In this document: positions 17,963 to 27,295 of the stretch, one piece after another
Position numbering within the stretch: position 1 is the stretch's first letter
Layout: every line of letters starts with the position of its first letter
Assembly: GCF_018682675.1 (NCBI RefSeq)
Contig: NZ_JAFMTR010000097.1
Location: 1-40,547 of the forward strand
DNA: 40,547 nt
From: Sphingopyxis soli
GTDB taxonomy: Bacteria; Pseudomonadota; Alphaproteobacteria; Sphingomonadales; Sphingomonadaceae
Reading direction: 5' to 3'
Position numbers and translations under genes: made by a program
Notes under the pieces: generated by a model
Told to the model about the DNA's origin: nothing
Database searches by the model: none
What the model saw: the letters and a program-made list of their open reading frames with translations, nothing else

Positions 17963-19018
17963 ATGGCCAAGCGACATCCGCCGACTTTCCAACCGGGTAT
18001 CGACGTGCTGCGACGCGCGACCCATTGGCCCGTATGGGCCGATGTCGGGGCGCGGCTGGGGGTCGCCTTCCTGCTGATGGCCCTGGTCGTCGCAATTCAC
18101 TGGTTCGGCCGCGACGGGCTTTACGACAATCACGACGGCAAGATCAGCTTCCTCGATGTCGTCTATTTCACGATGATCTCGGTCACCACGACCGGTTTCG
18201 GCGACATAGTCCCGGTGTCCGATTCGGCGCGCTTCGTCGAGGCGGTGATCGTCACGCCGATCCGCATCGCCGTGCTCTTCATCTTCGTGGGCACGGCCTA
18301 TACCTTCCTCATCAAGCGCACATGGGAAAAATGGCGTATGGCCCGCATCCAGGCAAAGCTCACCGACCATATCGTCGTCCTCGGCTTCGGCGTCAGCGGC
18401 AGCGAGGCGGTGAAGGAACTGATCGCGCGCGGCACCGATCCGGCTTGCATCGTCGTGATCGACCCGGCGCGGGCGCGCACCAACGCGGCCGAGGCGATGG
18501 GCTGCAACGTGCTGGAAGGCGACGCATCGAACGACGAAACGCTGATCCACGTCCGCATTGCCGAGGCGCAGTCAGTGCTGGTTTCGGCAGGGCGCGACGA
18601 CGCCTCGATCCTGATCGTGCTCACCGTTCGCCATCTTGCGCCCAACGTCCCGATCAGCGTCGTCATCCGCGCGCGCGACAACGAATTGCTCGCACGGCAG
18701 GCGGGCGCAACGAATGTCATCAACCCGGTCAGCTTCACCGGCCTGCTTCTCGCGGGATCGGCGCAGGGCGAGCATATTGCCGACTATATGGCCGACCTCG
18801 CGTCGATCGGCGGCAAGGTCCAGCTCCGCGAACGCCCGATCAGCGCCGAGGAGATCGGCCGAGGTCTCGATCAACTCGCGGACGGCGGACGTGGCCTGCG
18901 CGTCTATCGCGGCGGCAAGCCCTATGGCTTCTGGGAGCCCGAGGCGGCGAAGCTCGAAGCGGGCGATCAGATCGTCGAGGTCGTCCGCTGCGAGGAATGC
19001 GAGGGCGGGAGGCCTTAG
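17963..19018 (+). CDS. Two-helix potassium channel with RCK (TrkA-N) domain
   Basis: A 351-residue ion channel subunit. It has TM1 (about residues 32-47), a pore loop with the filter TTTGFGD (75-81, in place of the classic TVGYGD), TM2 (about 92-116), and a cytoplasmic RCK domain with the nucleotide motif GFGVSG (141-146) and VVIDPARARTNAAEAMGCNV. A short C-terminal domain follows (about 280-351) ending in a Cys-containing tail, CEECEGGRP. It likely forms a ligand-gated K+ channel. The ATG has AGGGG just upstream. Its stop codon TAG lies inside the left end of the inverted-repeat element at 19015-19181. Confidence 0.92.
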   Translation: MAKRHPPTFQPGIDVLRRATHWPVWADVGARLGVAFLLMALVVAIHWFGRDGLYDNHDGKISFLDVVYFTMISVTTTGFGDIVPVSDSARFVEAVIVTPIRIAVLFIFVGTAYTFLIKRTWEKWRMARIQAKLTDHIVVLGFGVSGSEAVKELIARGTDPACIVVIDPARARTNAAEAMGCNVLEGDASNDETLIHVRIAEAQSVLVSAGRDDASILIVLTVRHLAPNVPISVVIRARDNELLARQAGATNVINPVSFTGLLLAGSAQGEHIADYMADLASIGGKVQLRERPISAEEIGRGLDQLADGGRGLRVYRGGKPYGFWEPEAAKLEAGDQIVEVVRCEECEGGRP

Positions 19019-19181
19019 GGTCAGAACCCATTCATTCCGCGTTCGAGGTTTGAAGCGATTTTGCTTGGGGCGAGGAGAAAAGGCGAAGGAATGTGTCGAT
19101 TCTTCGAGACCTTTCGATGAAGCCATGGGCAAAATCGGTCAAATCCCCGACGGACGCCGAATGAATGGGTCCTGACCCTAA
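19015..19181. mobile_element. MITE-like inverted-repeat element
   Basis: Terminal inverted repeats at 19015-19037 and 19159-19181 match at 22 of 23 positions (TTAGGGTCAG then A or G, then ACCCATTCATTC). The flanking TA on each side fits the TA duplication of Tc1/mariner-IS630 type elements. Interior sequence also pairs partly: CGATTTTGC occurs on both arms. It encodes nothing credible. The ends contain the stop codons of both flanking convergent genes. Calling it mobile is an inference from structure. Confidence 0.6.
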
Positions 19182-19504
19182 CCTCGCCAGTAAATCCAGG
19201 CTGCCCAGAACCAGCCGATGATCAACAGCGTGCCGCCGATCGGCGTGACCGCCCCAAGCCACTTCGGCGCGCCCAGCGCCGTCGCGTAAAGCGTGACCGC
19301 AAAAATCGCGCCGCCGACCAGTAACATGATCGCGGGTCCGCGCGCGACGCCCATGATCGCGAGCACCGCGACCGCATGGACGAGCTGGTAGACGCCGCCG
19401 GTGCGCAGCCATTCGGCCTCCTGCGGTCCTGCCGCGCCATGCGCACCGAACGCGCCCGCCGCCACCGCCATCGCCGCCGAAATCGCTGCCAATGCACCGA
19501 GCAT
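19178..19504 (-). CDS. DUF423 family membrane protein
   Basis: A 108-residue inner-membrane protein with about four hydrophobic helices and the family opening MLGALAAISAAMAVAAGAFG followed by AHG. Later blocks are YQLVHAVAVLAIMG and LGAVTPIGGTLLIIGWFW. DUF423 members are of unknown function. The ATG at 19504 has GAAGGGG about eight bases upstream. Longer reading to 19657 runs into the divergent hydrolase gene. Its stop codon lies within the right end of the inverted-repeat element. Confidence 0.9.
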   Translation of the reverse strand: MLGALAAISAAMAVAAGAFGAHGAAGPQEAEWLRTGGVYQLVHAVAVLAIMGVARGPAIMLLVGGAIFAVTLYATALGAPKWLGAVTPIGGTLLIIGWFWAAWIYWRG

Positions 19505-19568
19505 CCGCGTCCCCTTCCCCAACTGCCTGCAATCGGCCAAGCTATAGGCGGACAAGAGGAAGAAGGCG

Positions 19569-20288
19569 ATGCCCCGCGACGTTCCATTTCCCGAAGGACT
19601 GAAGCCGCCGAGCCGCCTCGCCACGCTTGGCGAATTGGCGCTGCCCTTCGACATCATCCGTTTCGGCCTCGGCGGCTATCGGCTGATCGGCGCCCCGCGC
19701 GGTGACGGACGCCCTGTCGCGCTCCTCCCCGGCTATGGCGCGAGCGAGCTGTCGATGCGGCCGCTGGAGGCATGGCTCCGTCACCTCGGCTACAACGTCC
19801 GCGACTGGGGCATGGGCCGCAACAACGGCCGCGTCGCCGCCGACGTCGAACGCTTCGCCGCGCAGGCGGCCGAATGGGTGACGGCCGACGGTGCGCCGCT
19901 GACGCTGATCGGCTGGAGCCTCGGCGGCGTCATCGCGCGCGAGACCGCTCGCGTCTACCCGCACCTCGTCCGAGAAATCATCACCATGGGTACGCCGATC
20001 ATCGGCGGTCCGAAATATACCGCACTCGCACAGCGGTTTGCGGGCCGCGACTTCGATGCGATCGAACGCGAGATCCATGCACGCAATCTCAAGGGTCTGA
20101 CCCAGCCGCTGACCGTCATCTATTCGGATCGCGACGGCATCGTCGGTCCCGACATCGCCATCGACATCTACAATCCGCAGGCGCGCAACATAAAGGTCGA
20201 TGCAACGCACCTGGGCCTCGGCATCGCCCCGCAGGTCTGGCGGATCATCGCGGATACATTGGCAGGCGTGACAAACGCCCAAAAATAG
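19569..20288 (+). CDS. Alpha/beta hydrolase
   Basis: A 239-residue alpha/beta-hydrolase fold protein. The nucleophile elbow is GWSLGG (Ser117), the acid is probably Asp189 in SDRDG, and the base is His214 in DATHLGLG. The oxyanion region is LLPGYGASE. The sequence resembles lipase/PGAP1-like esterases, but the substrate is unknown. GAGGAAGAAGG precedes the ATG. It diverges from the DUF423 gene (64 bases between starts) and is 19 bases upstream of rimO, so it may be cotranscribed with it. Confidence 0.88.
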   Translation: MPRDVPFPEGLKPPSRLATLGELALPFDIIRFGLGGYRLIGAPRGDGRPVALLPGYGASELSMRPLEAWLRHLGYNVRDWGMGRNNGRVAADVERFAAQAAEWVTADGAPLTLIGWSLGGVIARETARVYPHLVREIITMGTPIIGGPKYTALAQRFAGRDFDAIEREIHARNLKGLTQPLTVIYSDRDGIVGPDIAIDIYNPQARNIKVDATHLGLGIAPQVWRIIADTLAGVTNAQK

Positions 20289-20307
20289 ACTAGGGGCGCC
20301 GCCAATC

Positions 20308-21678
20308 ATGACAGTCAAAACCCTCCCCACCCAGCCGAAGGTCGGCATGGTGTCGCTCGGCTGCCCCAAGGCGCTCGTCGACAGCGAACGGATTCTCACC
20401 AAGCTGCGCGCCGACGGCTACGGCCTGTCGCCCGATTATGCGGGCGCCGATGTCGTGCTCGTCAACACCTGCGGCTTTCTGGACAGCGCCAAGGAAGAGA
20501 GCCTCGAGGCGATCGGCGAGGCGATGGCCGAAAACGGCCGCGTCATCGTCACCGGCTGCATGGGCAACGAGGCCGAGGTCATCCGCGCGCGCTTTCCGAA
20601 CGTCCTCGCGGTCACCGGCGCGCATCAGTACGAGCAGGTCGTCGATGCCGTCCACGACGCCGCGCCGCCGACGCAGGGTCCGTTCGTCGACCTGGTGCCC
20701 GAGGGCGGTCTGAAGCTCACCCCGCGCCACTACAGCTATCTCAAAATTTCGGAAGGCTGCAATCACGGCTGCGCCTTCTGCATCATCCCCGATCTCCGCG
20801 GCAAACTGGTCAGCCGCCGTATCGACGCGGTGCTGCGCGAGGCCGAGAAGCTCGTCGCCGCGGGGACGAAGGAACTGCTGGTGATCAGCCAGGATACTTC
20901 CGCCTATGGCGTCGATATCCGCCACGACCCGCGCCAATGGCACGGTCGCGAAGTGCGCGCGCATATGACCGACCTCGCGCGCGAACTCGGCCAATTGAAG
21001 ACCAGCGAAGGCCGCGCCCCGTGGGTGCGCCTCCATTATGTCTATCCCTATCCGCATGTCGATGCGGTGATTCCGTTGATGGCCGAGGGGCTGCTGACGC
21101 CTTACCTCGACATTCCCTTCCAGCACGCGAGTCCCAAGGTGCTCAAGGCGATGAAGCGCCCCGCGAACGAGGCCAAGGTGCTCGAACGGCTCAAAAGCTG
21201 GCGCGCGACCGCCCCCGACATCTCGATCCGCTCGAGCTTCGTCGTCGGTTTTCCCGGCGAGACCGAAGAGGATTTCCAGTATCTCCTCGACTGGCTCGAC
21301 GAGGCGCAACTCGACCGCGTCGGCGCCTTCCGCTTCGAACCCGTCGCCGGCGCGCAGGCGAACGCTCTGGCCGATCCGGTGCCCGAAGAGGTCAAGGAAG
21401 AGCGTTATCAGCGCATCATGGCGAAAACCGCCGCAATCAGCGCCGCGAAGCTCGAGGCCAAGATCGGCCGCACGCTGCCGGTGATCATCGACGAGGTCGG
21501 CGAGGCAGACGAAGACGGCAGCATCGGCGCCACCGGACGGTCGCAGGCCGACGCGCCCGAAATCGACGGCCACGTCTATCTCCGCGACGTCGCGGCAACG
21601 CTCAAGGCCGGCGACATCGTCGATGTCGCGATCGAGGACGCCGACGAGCACGACCTGTTCGGGGTGGTCGCCGTCTGA
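20308..21678 (+). CDS. rimO: Ribosomal protein S12 methylthiotransferase
   Basis: A radical-SAM enzyme that methylthiolates the conserved aspartate of ribosomal protein S12. The 456 residues contain an N-terminal MTTase domain with Cys19, Cys55 and Cys84 for the auxiliary cluster. The radical-SAM motif CNHGCAFC follows (Cys151, Cys155, Cys158), then a C-terminal TRAM domain ([20 protein letters not shown]). The start [16 protein letters not shown] and the tract [13 protein letters not shown] mark RimO rather than MiaB. Confidence 0.97.
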   Translation: MTVKTLPTQPKVGMVSLGCPKALVDSERILTKLRADGYGLSPDYAGADVVLVNTCGFLDSAKEESLEAIGEAMAENGRVIVTGCMGNEAEVIRARFPNVLAVTGAHQYEQVVDAVHDAAPPTQGPFVDLVPEGGLKLTPRHYSYLKISEGCNHGCAFCIIPDLRGKLVSRRIDAVLREAEKLVAAGTKELLVISQDTSAYGVDIRHDPRQWHGREVRAHMTDLARELGQLKTSEGRAPWVRLHYVYPYPHVDAVIPLMAEGLLTPYLDIPFQHASPKVLKAMKRPANEAKVLERLKSWRATAPDISIRSSFVVGFPGETEEDFQYLLDWLDEAQLDRVGAFRFEPVAGAQANALADPVPEEVKEERYQRIMAKTAAISAAKLEAKIGRTLPVIIDEVGEADEDGSIGATGRSQADAPEIDGHVYLRDVAATLKAGDIVDVAIEDADEHDLFGVVAV

Positions 21679-21747
21679 TCGGATCTTTTTTGTTGGAACA
21701 GCCTTTGGCGATCGGTGTTAGAAGCAGGCATCGATCAGGGGCGTTTC

Positions 21748-23223
21748 ATGCATCCCATCAAGGCGCTGACCGCTATTCCGTTGCTGACGCTCGCCGCCTG
21801 CGACCCGGCGAAGGGCGGCGATGCAGCTCCGCCACGCGCAACGGACACTGCCCCTACGCCCAGCCAAGTCACGCTGATCGCGGTGCCGATCGACGCAAGC
21901 ATCGCGCCGCTCAAGCTGGAACTCGAACGCGCGATCCCGAAGACGCTGTGGACGATCAACAAACGCGAAAAGGCATGCGTGCCGCCGCAGCGAGTCAAGC
22001 TGTTCGGCAGGAAGGTGAAAGTTACGCCCGCCATTCCCTGCACCATCGTCGGCCGGGTCACGCGCGGGGCGTTGCGGCTACGCGGCGAAGGCAATGAGAT
22101 TGTCGTCGACGTACCGCTAAACGCAACCGTTGCCGCCCGCGACGTCGGTGGGGTGTTGAAAGGCGAGACTGCGACCGGATCGGCGCTCGCGCACGCGCGC
22201 ATCCGCGTTGACATGGCGTCCGACTGGCGCCTGCGCGGCAAAGCGCGCATCACCTATGGCTGGACTAACCCGCCCGGCATCGACTTTCTGGGCAAGCGGA
22301 TCACCTTCACCGACGAGGCCGACGCGAAACTGAAGCCCGTCATCGCGGGCGTCGAGCGCGAGGCGAACCGCGAGATCGGCAAGATCAACCTTAAAAGCCA
22401 GGCAGCCGACATCTGGCGGCAGGCCTTCACCTCGCTGGAGCTCAACGAAGAGAATCCGCCCGTCTGGATGCGCGTGACGCCGCAACGTATCCTCTATGGC
22501 GGCTATCGCCTCGATGGCACGCGCCTGCGCCTCAATCTCGGCATCGAGGGGATCACCGAAACATTCGTCTCGGGCCGGCCCGACGATCCGATGCCGACCC
22601 CGCTACCGAAACTGGTCCATGAAGCGCCGCGCCCACATCTCGATGTCCGCGTGCCGGTGATCGCCGACTATGCGCAGCTCCAGCCGGTGGTCGACCGCGC
22701 TCTCGCCAAACGATCGCTACGCCCTTTCGTGCTGCCAAAGCTCGGCGCGATGGACGTCACCTTCGGTCCGTCGACCATCTATGGCGCGCCCGGCGGGCGG
22801 ATCGCGATCGGCGCCGATGTCGAGGCCCGGCTGCAGGCGCGGACCGGCGAGCCGACGCGCGGGCGAATATGGATGACCGCAATCCCGGCGAACGGGCCGG
22901 GATCGGCGCAGGTCCGCTTCACCGACCTCACGATCAATGGCGACACCGACGGGGTCGGCGGCGACCTGCTGGTCCTGCTGGGCCGCAGCGAAGGCTTCGC
23001 ACCACTGATCGCGGACGCCCTGACGCAGAATTTCACCCGCGACCTCGACGAACTGGAAGGCAAGATCCGGCGCGCGGTCGACCGACGGCGCGAAGGTGCC
23101 TTCGTCATCCGCACCCGTGTGGACGACTTCGAGACCGGCGAGATCAAGGCCTATGGCAACGGACTCTATCTCCCCGTCCGCCTGACCGGCGCCGCAAGCG
23201 TCGATTACCGGCCGACGAGATGA
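21748..23223 (+). CDS. DUF4403 family lipoprotein
   Basis: A 491-residue exported protein matching DUF4403, a family without an established function. The N-terminus MHPIKALTAIPLLTLAAC has a lipobox with Cys18, so it is probably a lipoprotein. The mature part is beta-rich, with ITYGWTNPPGIDFLGKRITF and LRLNLGIEGITETFVSGRP. The ATG at 21748 has AGGGGC upstream; a GTG at 21715 is possible but lacks a signal. Its stop abuts that of the convergent phosphate transporter (TGATCA at 23221-23226), leaving no intergenic bases. Confidence 0.85.
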   Translation: MHPIKALTAIPLLTLAACDPAKGGDAAPPRATDTAPTPSQVTLIAVPIDASIAPLKLELERAIPKTLWTINKREKACVPPQRVKLFGRKVKVTPAIPCTIVGRVTRGALRLRGEGNEIVVDVPLNATVAARDVGGVLKGETATGSALAHARIRVDMASDWRLRGKARITYGWTNPPGIDFLGKRITFTDEADAKLKPVIAGVEREANREIGKINLKSQAADIWRQAFTSLELNEENPPVWMRVTPQRILYGGYRLDGTRLRLNLGIEGITETFVSGRPDDPMPTPLPKLVHEAPRPHLDVRVPVIADYAQLQPVVDRALAKRSLRPFVLPKLGAMDVTFGPSTIYGAPGGRIAIGADVEARLQARTGEPTRGRIWMTAIPANGPGSAQVRFTDLTINGDTDGVGGDLLVLLGRSEGFAPLIADALTQNFTRDLDELEGKIRRAVDRRREGAFVIRTRVDDFETGEIKAYGNGLYLPVRLTGAASVDYRPTR

Positions 23224-24237
23224 TCAGAAGAGACGCGTAATCGCGTAGAAGGTCGCCGCGACAACGGCGCTGGCGGGAATGGTGATGAACCACGCAGCGA
23301 CCACGTTGCTCGCAACGCCCCAGCGCACGGCGCTCGCGCGCCGCGCGACACCGGCGCCGATGATGCTGCCCGTGATCGTGTGCGTCGTCGACACCGGGAT
23401 GCCGAGCAGGCTGGCAGTGAACACGACGATCGACCCGCCGGTCGAGGCCGCGAAACCCTGATGGTGCGACAGCTTGGTGATGCGGCCGCCCATCGTCTCG
23501 ATGATCTTCCAGCCCCCCGACAGGGTGCCGAGCCCGATCGCGATATAGCAGCTGATCGCGACCCAGTGGGGGACATGGAACTCGCCGGTCATATAGCCCG
23601 TCGAATAGAGCAGCACGGTGATGATCCCCATCGTCTTCTGCGCATCGTTGAGCCCGTGGCTCAGCGAATAGGCCGCCGACGAGAAGAGGTGCAGCGTGCG
23701 AAAGCTGCTTTCGGCGAATTTCGCGGTCGCGCGCCGCAGCGCCCAGCTGCTGAGCAGCATCACCAGCATTGCAAGCAACATGCCGAGCATCGGCGACAGG
23801 AAGATCGCGAGCACCGTCTTGTTCAGCCCGGCCCACTCGATCCCCTCGAAACCGGCGTGCGCCACGCCGGCGCCGACGATTCCGCCGACCAGCGCATGGC
23901 TCGACGACGAGGGAATGCCCTTGAACCAGGTCACGACGTTCCAGACCATCGCGCCGACCAGCGCGCCGAACACGACCGCCGGGGTCACCAGATCCTTGTC
24001 GATGATCCCCTTGCCGATCGTTTCCGCCACCTTGTGCAGTTCGGGAAACGCCAGCGACAGGAAATAGGCCGCGAAGTTGAAGAAAGCGGCAAAGATCACC
24101 GCCTGAACCGGCCGCAAGAGGCGCGTCGCAACAACGGTCGCGATGCTGTTCGCCGCATCGTGCAGGCCGTTCAGGAAGTCGAACGCCAGCGCGAGAAGGA
24201 TCAGGCCGACGAGGAGCGGAAAAGCGAGTTCGTGCAT
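23224..24237 (-). CDS. PiT family inorganic phosphate transporter
   Basis: A low-affinity phosphate:cation symporter of the inner membrane. The 337 residues are largely hydrophobic. They carry the two PiT repeats: GLHDAANSIATVVATRLLRP near the N-terminus and LSHGLNDAQKTMGIITVLL in the middle. The repeated SSSHALVGGIVGAG and STTHTITGSIIGAG segments are also present. It starts 15 bases after the NUDIX-DUF47 gene, an operon typical of PiT and its DUF47 partner. Confidence 0.95.
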   Translation of the reverse strand: MHELAFPLLVGLILLALAFDFLNGLHDAANSIATVVATRLLRPVQAVIFAAFFNFAAYFLSLAFPELHKVAETIGKGIIDKDLVTPAVVFGALVGAMVWNVVTWFKGIPSSSSHALVGGIVGAGVAHAGFEGIEWAGLNKTVLAIFLSPMLGMLLAMLVMLLSSWALRRATAKFAESSFRTLHLFSSAAYSLSHGLNDAQKTMGIITVLLYSTGYMTGEFHVPHWVAISCYIAIGLGTLSGGWKIIETMGGRITKLSHHQGFAASTGGSIVVFTASLLGIPVSTTHTITGSIIGAGVARRASAVRWGVASNVVAAWFITIPASAVVAATFYAITRLF

Positions 24238-24252
24238 CGGATGCGCCGCCGC

Positions 24253-25377
24253 TTACGCGTGGTCGATGACCAGGCCGTCGATTTCGTTCGCGACATCCTC
24301 GAAGCTGTCGGTGACGCGTTCGAGGTGGCGGAACAGCTCCCGCGCGATCAGGAACTGCGTCGGGTTCGCCTCGCCATGTTCCTTGAACAGGCGCTTGAGG
24401 CCTGCGGCGTGGATCTCGTCGGCATGGCCCTCCATGCGCACCAGACGCTCGGTGAGTTCATGAAGGCGCGTGCCGTTCGCCGAGATATTGCGTAGCAGCG
24501 GCAACGCCTCGGCGGTAAGGCGCGCGGCGTCGACGATGAGGCCGGCGATGTCGCGCATTTCGGGCTCGAATTCGGTGACGTCGTACAGGTCGACCGCACC
24601 TGCGGTCTTTTGCATTTCGTCGATCGCGTCGTCCATCGAGGCGATCAGATCGGTAATCGCGCTGCGATCGAACGGGGTGAGGAAGGTGCGGCGAACGGTT
24701 TGCAACACCTCGCGCGTGATCGCGTCGGCGTCATGCTCGCGCTCGATGATCTCCTGAACATGGTCGGCCATGCCCTCGCCGCCCTGCAGCATCCGTGCGA
24801 GTGCTTCCGCCCCTGCGGTCAGCGTCGCCGCATGAGCCTCGAACAGCTCGAAGAAATTGCCCTGCTTCGGAAGCAGGCGCTGGAACCAGCCGAACATGTG
24901 ATTGACCCCTGTCTTTTGGGCAACATTATAGACGACACCCGACCGCTGCGCCGCGGCGCGAAAGCCGCGGTCGCCGAACGACCGGATCATCGCCTGAAGA
25001 TCGGGCTCCTCGACCGACGCGGCCGCTGCATCGAGTGTGAACCAGCGCCGTTCACGCTCGTCCATTTCCTTCCATACGTCGAGTTCGCGCGTCACCGCGA
25101 GCGGGAACACCTCGACATTGTACATGATCGCGGCGCCGTTCGCGCGGCGCTTGCGATATTCGTAACTGCCGATCGACGTCGGGCACACGGCACCGAGCAC
25201 GCCCGCCTCCTCCTCGGCTTCGATCGCCGCCGAGGCGTGCCGGTCGAGACCGGTGAGCGGGTTTCCCTTGGGAATGACCCAGCGCCCCGTACCTCGCGAG
25301 GTGACGAGCAGGATCTCGGTCGGACCATCCTTGTCCACGCCGCCGAACCGATAAGGAAGAACTGCGATCTGACGCAT
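24253..25377 (-). CDS. NUDIX hydrolase fused to DUF47 (PhoU-like) domain
   Basis: One 374-residue reading frame joins two domains. Residues 1 to about 135 form a NUDIX hydrolase: WVIPKGNPLTGL then AIEAEEEAGV, with the EExGU core intact but Leu and Ile at two other signature positions. Residues 161-374 form a DUF47/PhoU-like helical protein that starts MFGWFQRLLPKQGNFFELFE. DUF47 proteins accompany PiT transporters, and this gene is just upstream of one. NUDIX enzymes of this look often act on diphosphoinositol or dinucleoside polyphosphates. An internal ATG at 24897 with AGGGG upstream could also yield free DUF47. The ATG at 25377 is preferred over the TTG at 25389. Confidence 0.85.
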   Translation of the reverse strand: MRQIAVLPYRFGGVDKDGPTEILLVTSRGTGRWVIPKGNPLTGLDRHASAAIEAEEEAGVLGAVCPTSIGSYEYRKRRANGAAIMYNVEVFPLAVTRELDVWKEMDERERRWFTLDAAAASVEEPDLQAMIRSFGDRGFRAAAQRSGVVYNVAQKTGVNHMFGWFQRLLPKQGNFFELFEAHAATLTAGAEALARMLQGGEGMADHVQEIIEREHDADAITREVLQTVRRTFLTPFDRSAITDLIASMDDAIDEMQKTAGAVDLYDVTEFEPEMRDIAGLIVDAARLTAEALPLLRNISANGTRLHELTERLVRMEGHADEIHAAGLKRLFKEHGEANPTQFLIARELFRHLERVTDSFEDVANEIDGLVIDHA

Positions 25378-25445
25378 CGAACTGGCCAAATACCCCCTAC
25401 CGCGCCCCCCGCGGCGAATGATTGCAAACTGGTGACGCCTCTATG

Positions 25446-25522
25446 ACAATATTGTGACAGCAGCAATGATACATTGCCGCGCACATTACTTTCACGCGTG
25501 TCAATTCGATTGCAAAATGCAA
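25446..25522. promoter_or_regulatory. Palindromes in the NUDIX-DUF47 / monooxygenase divergent gap
   Basis: The 187-base gap holds a perfect palindrome ACAATATTGT at 25446-25455 and an inverted repeat TTGCA-AAA-TGCAA at 25510-25522. The local AT content is higher than in the flanking genes. They may be promoter or operator elements. No cognate regulator is adjacent. Confidence 0.35.
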
Positions 25523-25564
25523 CGCGGTGCGTAATCTGCGGGCCAAAGACAAACGGGAGACGAT

Positions 25565-27100
25565 ATGATGGCAGGCACGGCGAGCCCGGTGGACCAGGAC
25601 GTCCTGATCGTTGGCGCGGGCATTTCGGGCATCGGCATGGCCGTGCACCTGCAGATGAACTGCCCCGACCGCAGCTTCGCCCTCGCCGAACGGCGCGCCA
25701 ACCTTGGGGGCACCTGGGACCTGTTCCGCTATCCGGGGATCCGTTCGGACAGCGACATGCACACGCTGGGCTTCGTGTTCGAACCGTGGAAGCATGAGAA
25801 GTCGATCGCCGACGGCCCATCGATCCTCGAGTATCTGAATCGTATCGTCGACGAGCGCGGTATCCGGGACAAGATCCGCTTCAACGCCAAGGTGGTCGGC
25901 GCCGACTGGGACAGCGCCGCCGCGCGCTGGACGGTCACGATGGAGGATGAAAAGGGCGCGGCCTCGACCACGACGGCGCGCTGGCTCTATCTCGGGTCGG
26001 GCTATTATGACTATGACGAGCCATTCGATGCGCAATTTGCGGGTCGCGAGGATTTTCGGGGGCAGATCGTCCATCCGCAATTCTGGCCGCAGGATCTCGA
26101 CTATGCCGGCAAGAAAGTCGTCGTGATCGGCTCCGGCGCCACCGCGGTGACCATCGTTCCCTCGATGACCGAAAAGGGCGACGGCAAGGGCGCCGCCCAT
26201 GTCACGATGCTCCAGCGCACGCCAACCTGGTATGCGATCCGCCCGGCCAAGGACGCCTTCGCGAACTTCCTCCGCAAGGTTCTGCCGAGCGAGCTCGCCT
26301 ACAAGATCACCCGTTTCAAGAATGTGAAGATGCAGGACATCGTCTTCAACAAGGCGCGCACCAAGCCCGAGAAGGTTCGCAAGTTCCTGACCAAACAGCT
26401 CCAGAAAAACCTGGGCGACAAATATGACCCCGAAGCCTTTACCCCGCCCTACAATCCGTGGGAGCAGCGTCTCTGCCTCGTCCCCGACGCCGATTTCTTC
26501 GAGGCGATGAAGGCCGACAAGGCATCGGTGGTGACCGACCATATCGAACGCTTCGATGCCACCGGCATCCAGCTCAAATCGGGCAAGCATCTCGACGCCG
26601 ACATCATCGTCACCGCGACGGGCCTGAAACTTGCGGTCGCGGGCAAAATACCGGTGCGCGTCGATGGCGAAACGATCCAGTGGAACGAGCATTTCTATTA
26701 CAAGGCGTGCATGTTCTCGAACGTCCCGAATTTCTCGGTCGTGTTCGGCTATCTCAACGCCAGTTGGACGTTGCGCGCCGACATCGTGGCTGAATATGTC
26801 TGCCGCGTGCTCAACCACATGAAGGCGGCCGGCGCCGATATAGCAACCCCGGTGCTGGAGGATCCGAACAGCCTGACCGAAGAGAATATCTTCGACTTCT
26901 CGTCGGGCTATATCCAGCGTTCGCTGCACATCCTGCCGAAGAATGCCGATGCGCTGCCCTGGCGGCTCAACCAGCATTATGTGAAAGACCGCGTCGACAT
27001 GCGCACTGGCGAGATCGCCGACGGCGTGCTGACCTTCACCAAGGCCGGCGCGGTGGCGACGCGCGCTGCGGCAGCTGCGGAACTCGAAGCGGCCGAATAA
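25565..27100 (+). CDS. Flavin-containing (Baeyer-Villiger type) monooxygenase
   Basis: A 511-residue class B flavoprotein monooxygenase that would insert oxygen into ketones, or oxidise heteroatoms, using FAD and NADPH. It has an FAD motif VGAGISGIG (residues 16-24), the Baeyer-Villiger fingerprint FRGQIVHPQFWP (FxGxxxHxxxWP, from residue 164) and an NADPH motif GSGATA (189-194). The substrate is unknown; steroid, terpene or cyclic ketones are typical for the class. GGGAG lies six bases before the ATG at 25565. It is divergent from the phosphate operon and not clearly in an operon itself. Confidence 0.93.
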   Translation: MMAGTASPVDQDVLIVGAGISGIGMAVHLQMNCPDRSFALAERRANLGGTWDLFRYPGIRSDSDMHTLGFVFEPWKHEKSIADGPSILEYLNRIVDERGIRDKIRFNAKVVGADWDSAAARWTVTMEDEKGAASTTTARWLYLGSGYYDYDEPFDAQFAGREDFRGQIVHPQFWPQDLDYAGKKVVVIGSGATAVTIVPSMTEKGDGKGAAHVTMLQRTPTWYAIRPAKDAFANFLRKVLPSELAYKITRFKNVKMQDIVFNKARTKPEKVRKFLTKQLQKNLGDKYDPEAFTPPYNPWEQRLCLVPDADFFEAMKADKASVVTDHIERFDATGIQLKSGKHLDADIIVTATGLKLAVAGKIPVRVDGETIQWNEHFYYKACMFSNVPNFSVVFGYLNASWTLRADIVAEYVCRVLNHMKAAGADIATPVLEDPNSLTEENIFDFSSGYIQRSLHILPKNADALPWRLNQHYVKDRVDMRTGEIADGVLTFTKAGAVATRAAAAAELEAAE

Positions 27101-27283
27101 TCAGCCGAGGCGTTCGGGCTTTCCTTTGGTCGAGCCTTTCGCGAAATCCTCGAGCTGTTTCTCGGTCATGCTTTCGAGCATGTCCCTGGACGCACCCTTG
27201 AGTTTCGACTTCGACGTTTCGCCGCGCTTGACGCTGAGCGCGGCACCCGCTGCTCTCTGTTGTGCTTTGGATCTGGCCGGCAC
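27101..27283 (-). CDS. DUF3008 family small protein
   Basis: A 60-residue basic protein starting PARSKAQQRAAGAAL and containing LKGASRDMLESMTEKQLEDF. This matches DUF3008, short proteins found in many proteobacteria and of unknown function. The GTG at 27283 has a strong AAGGAG seven bases upstream. It lies 12 bases after the stop of the lipoprotein gene, so the two are probably cotranscribed. Confidence 0.85.
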   Translation of the reverse strand: MPARSKAQQRAAGAALSVKRGETSKSKLKGASRDMLESMTEKQLEDFAKGSTKGKPERLG

Positions 27284-27295
27284 AGTCGGTCTCCT

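Noticed and set aside
20290..21651. 453-residue open frame antisense to rimO
   Set aside because: Shadow frame of a well-supported gene in high-GC DNA. No recognisable domain.
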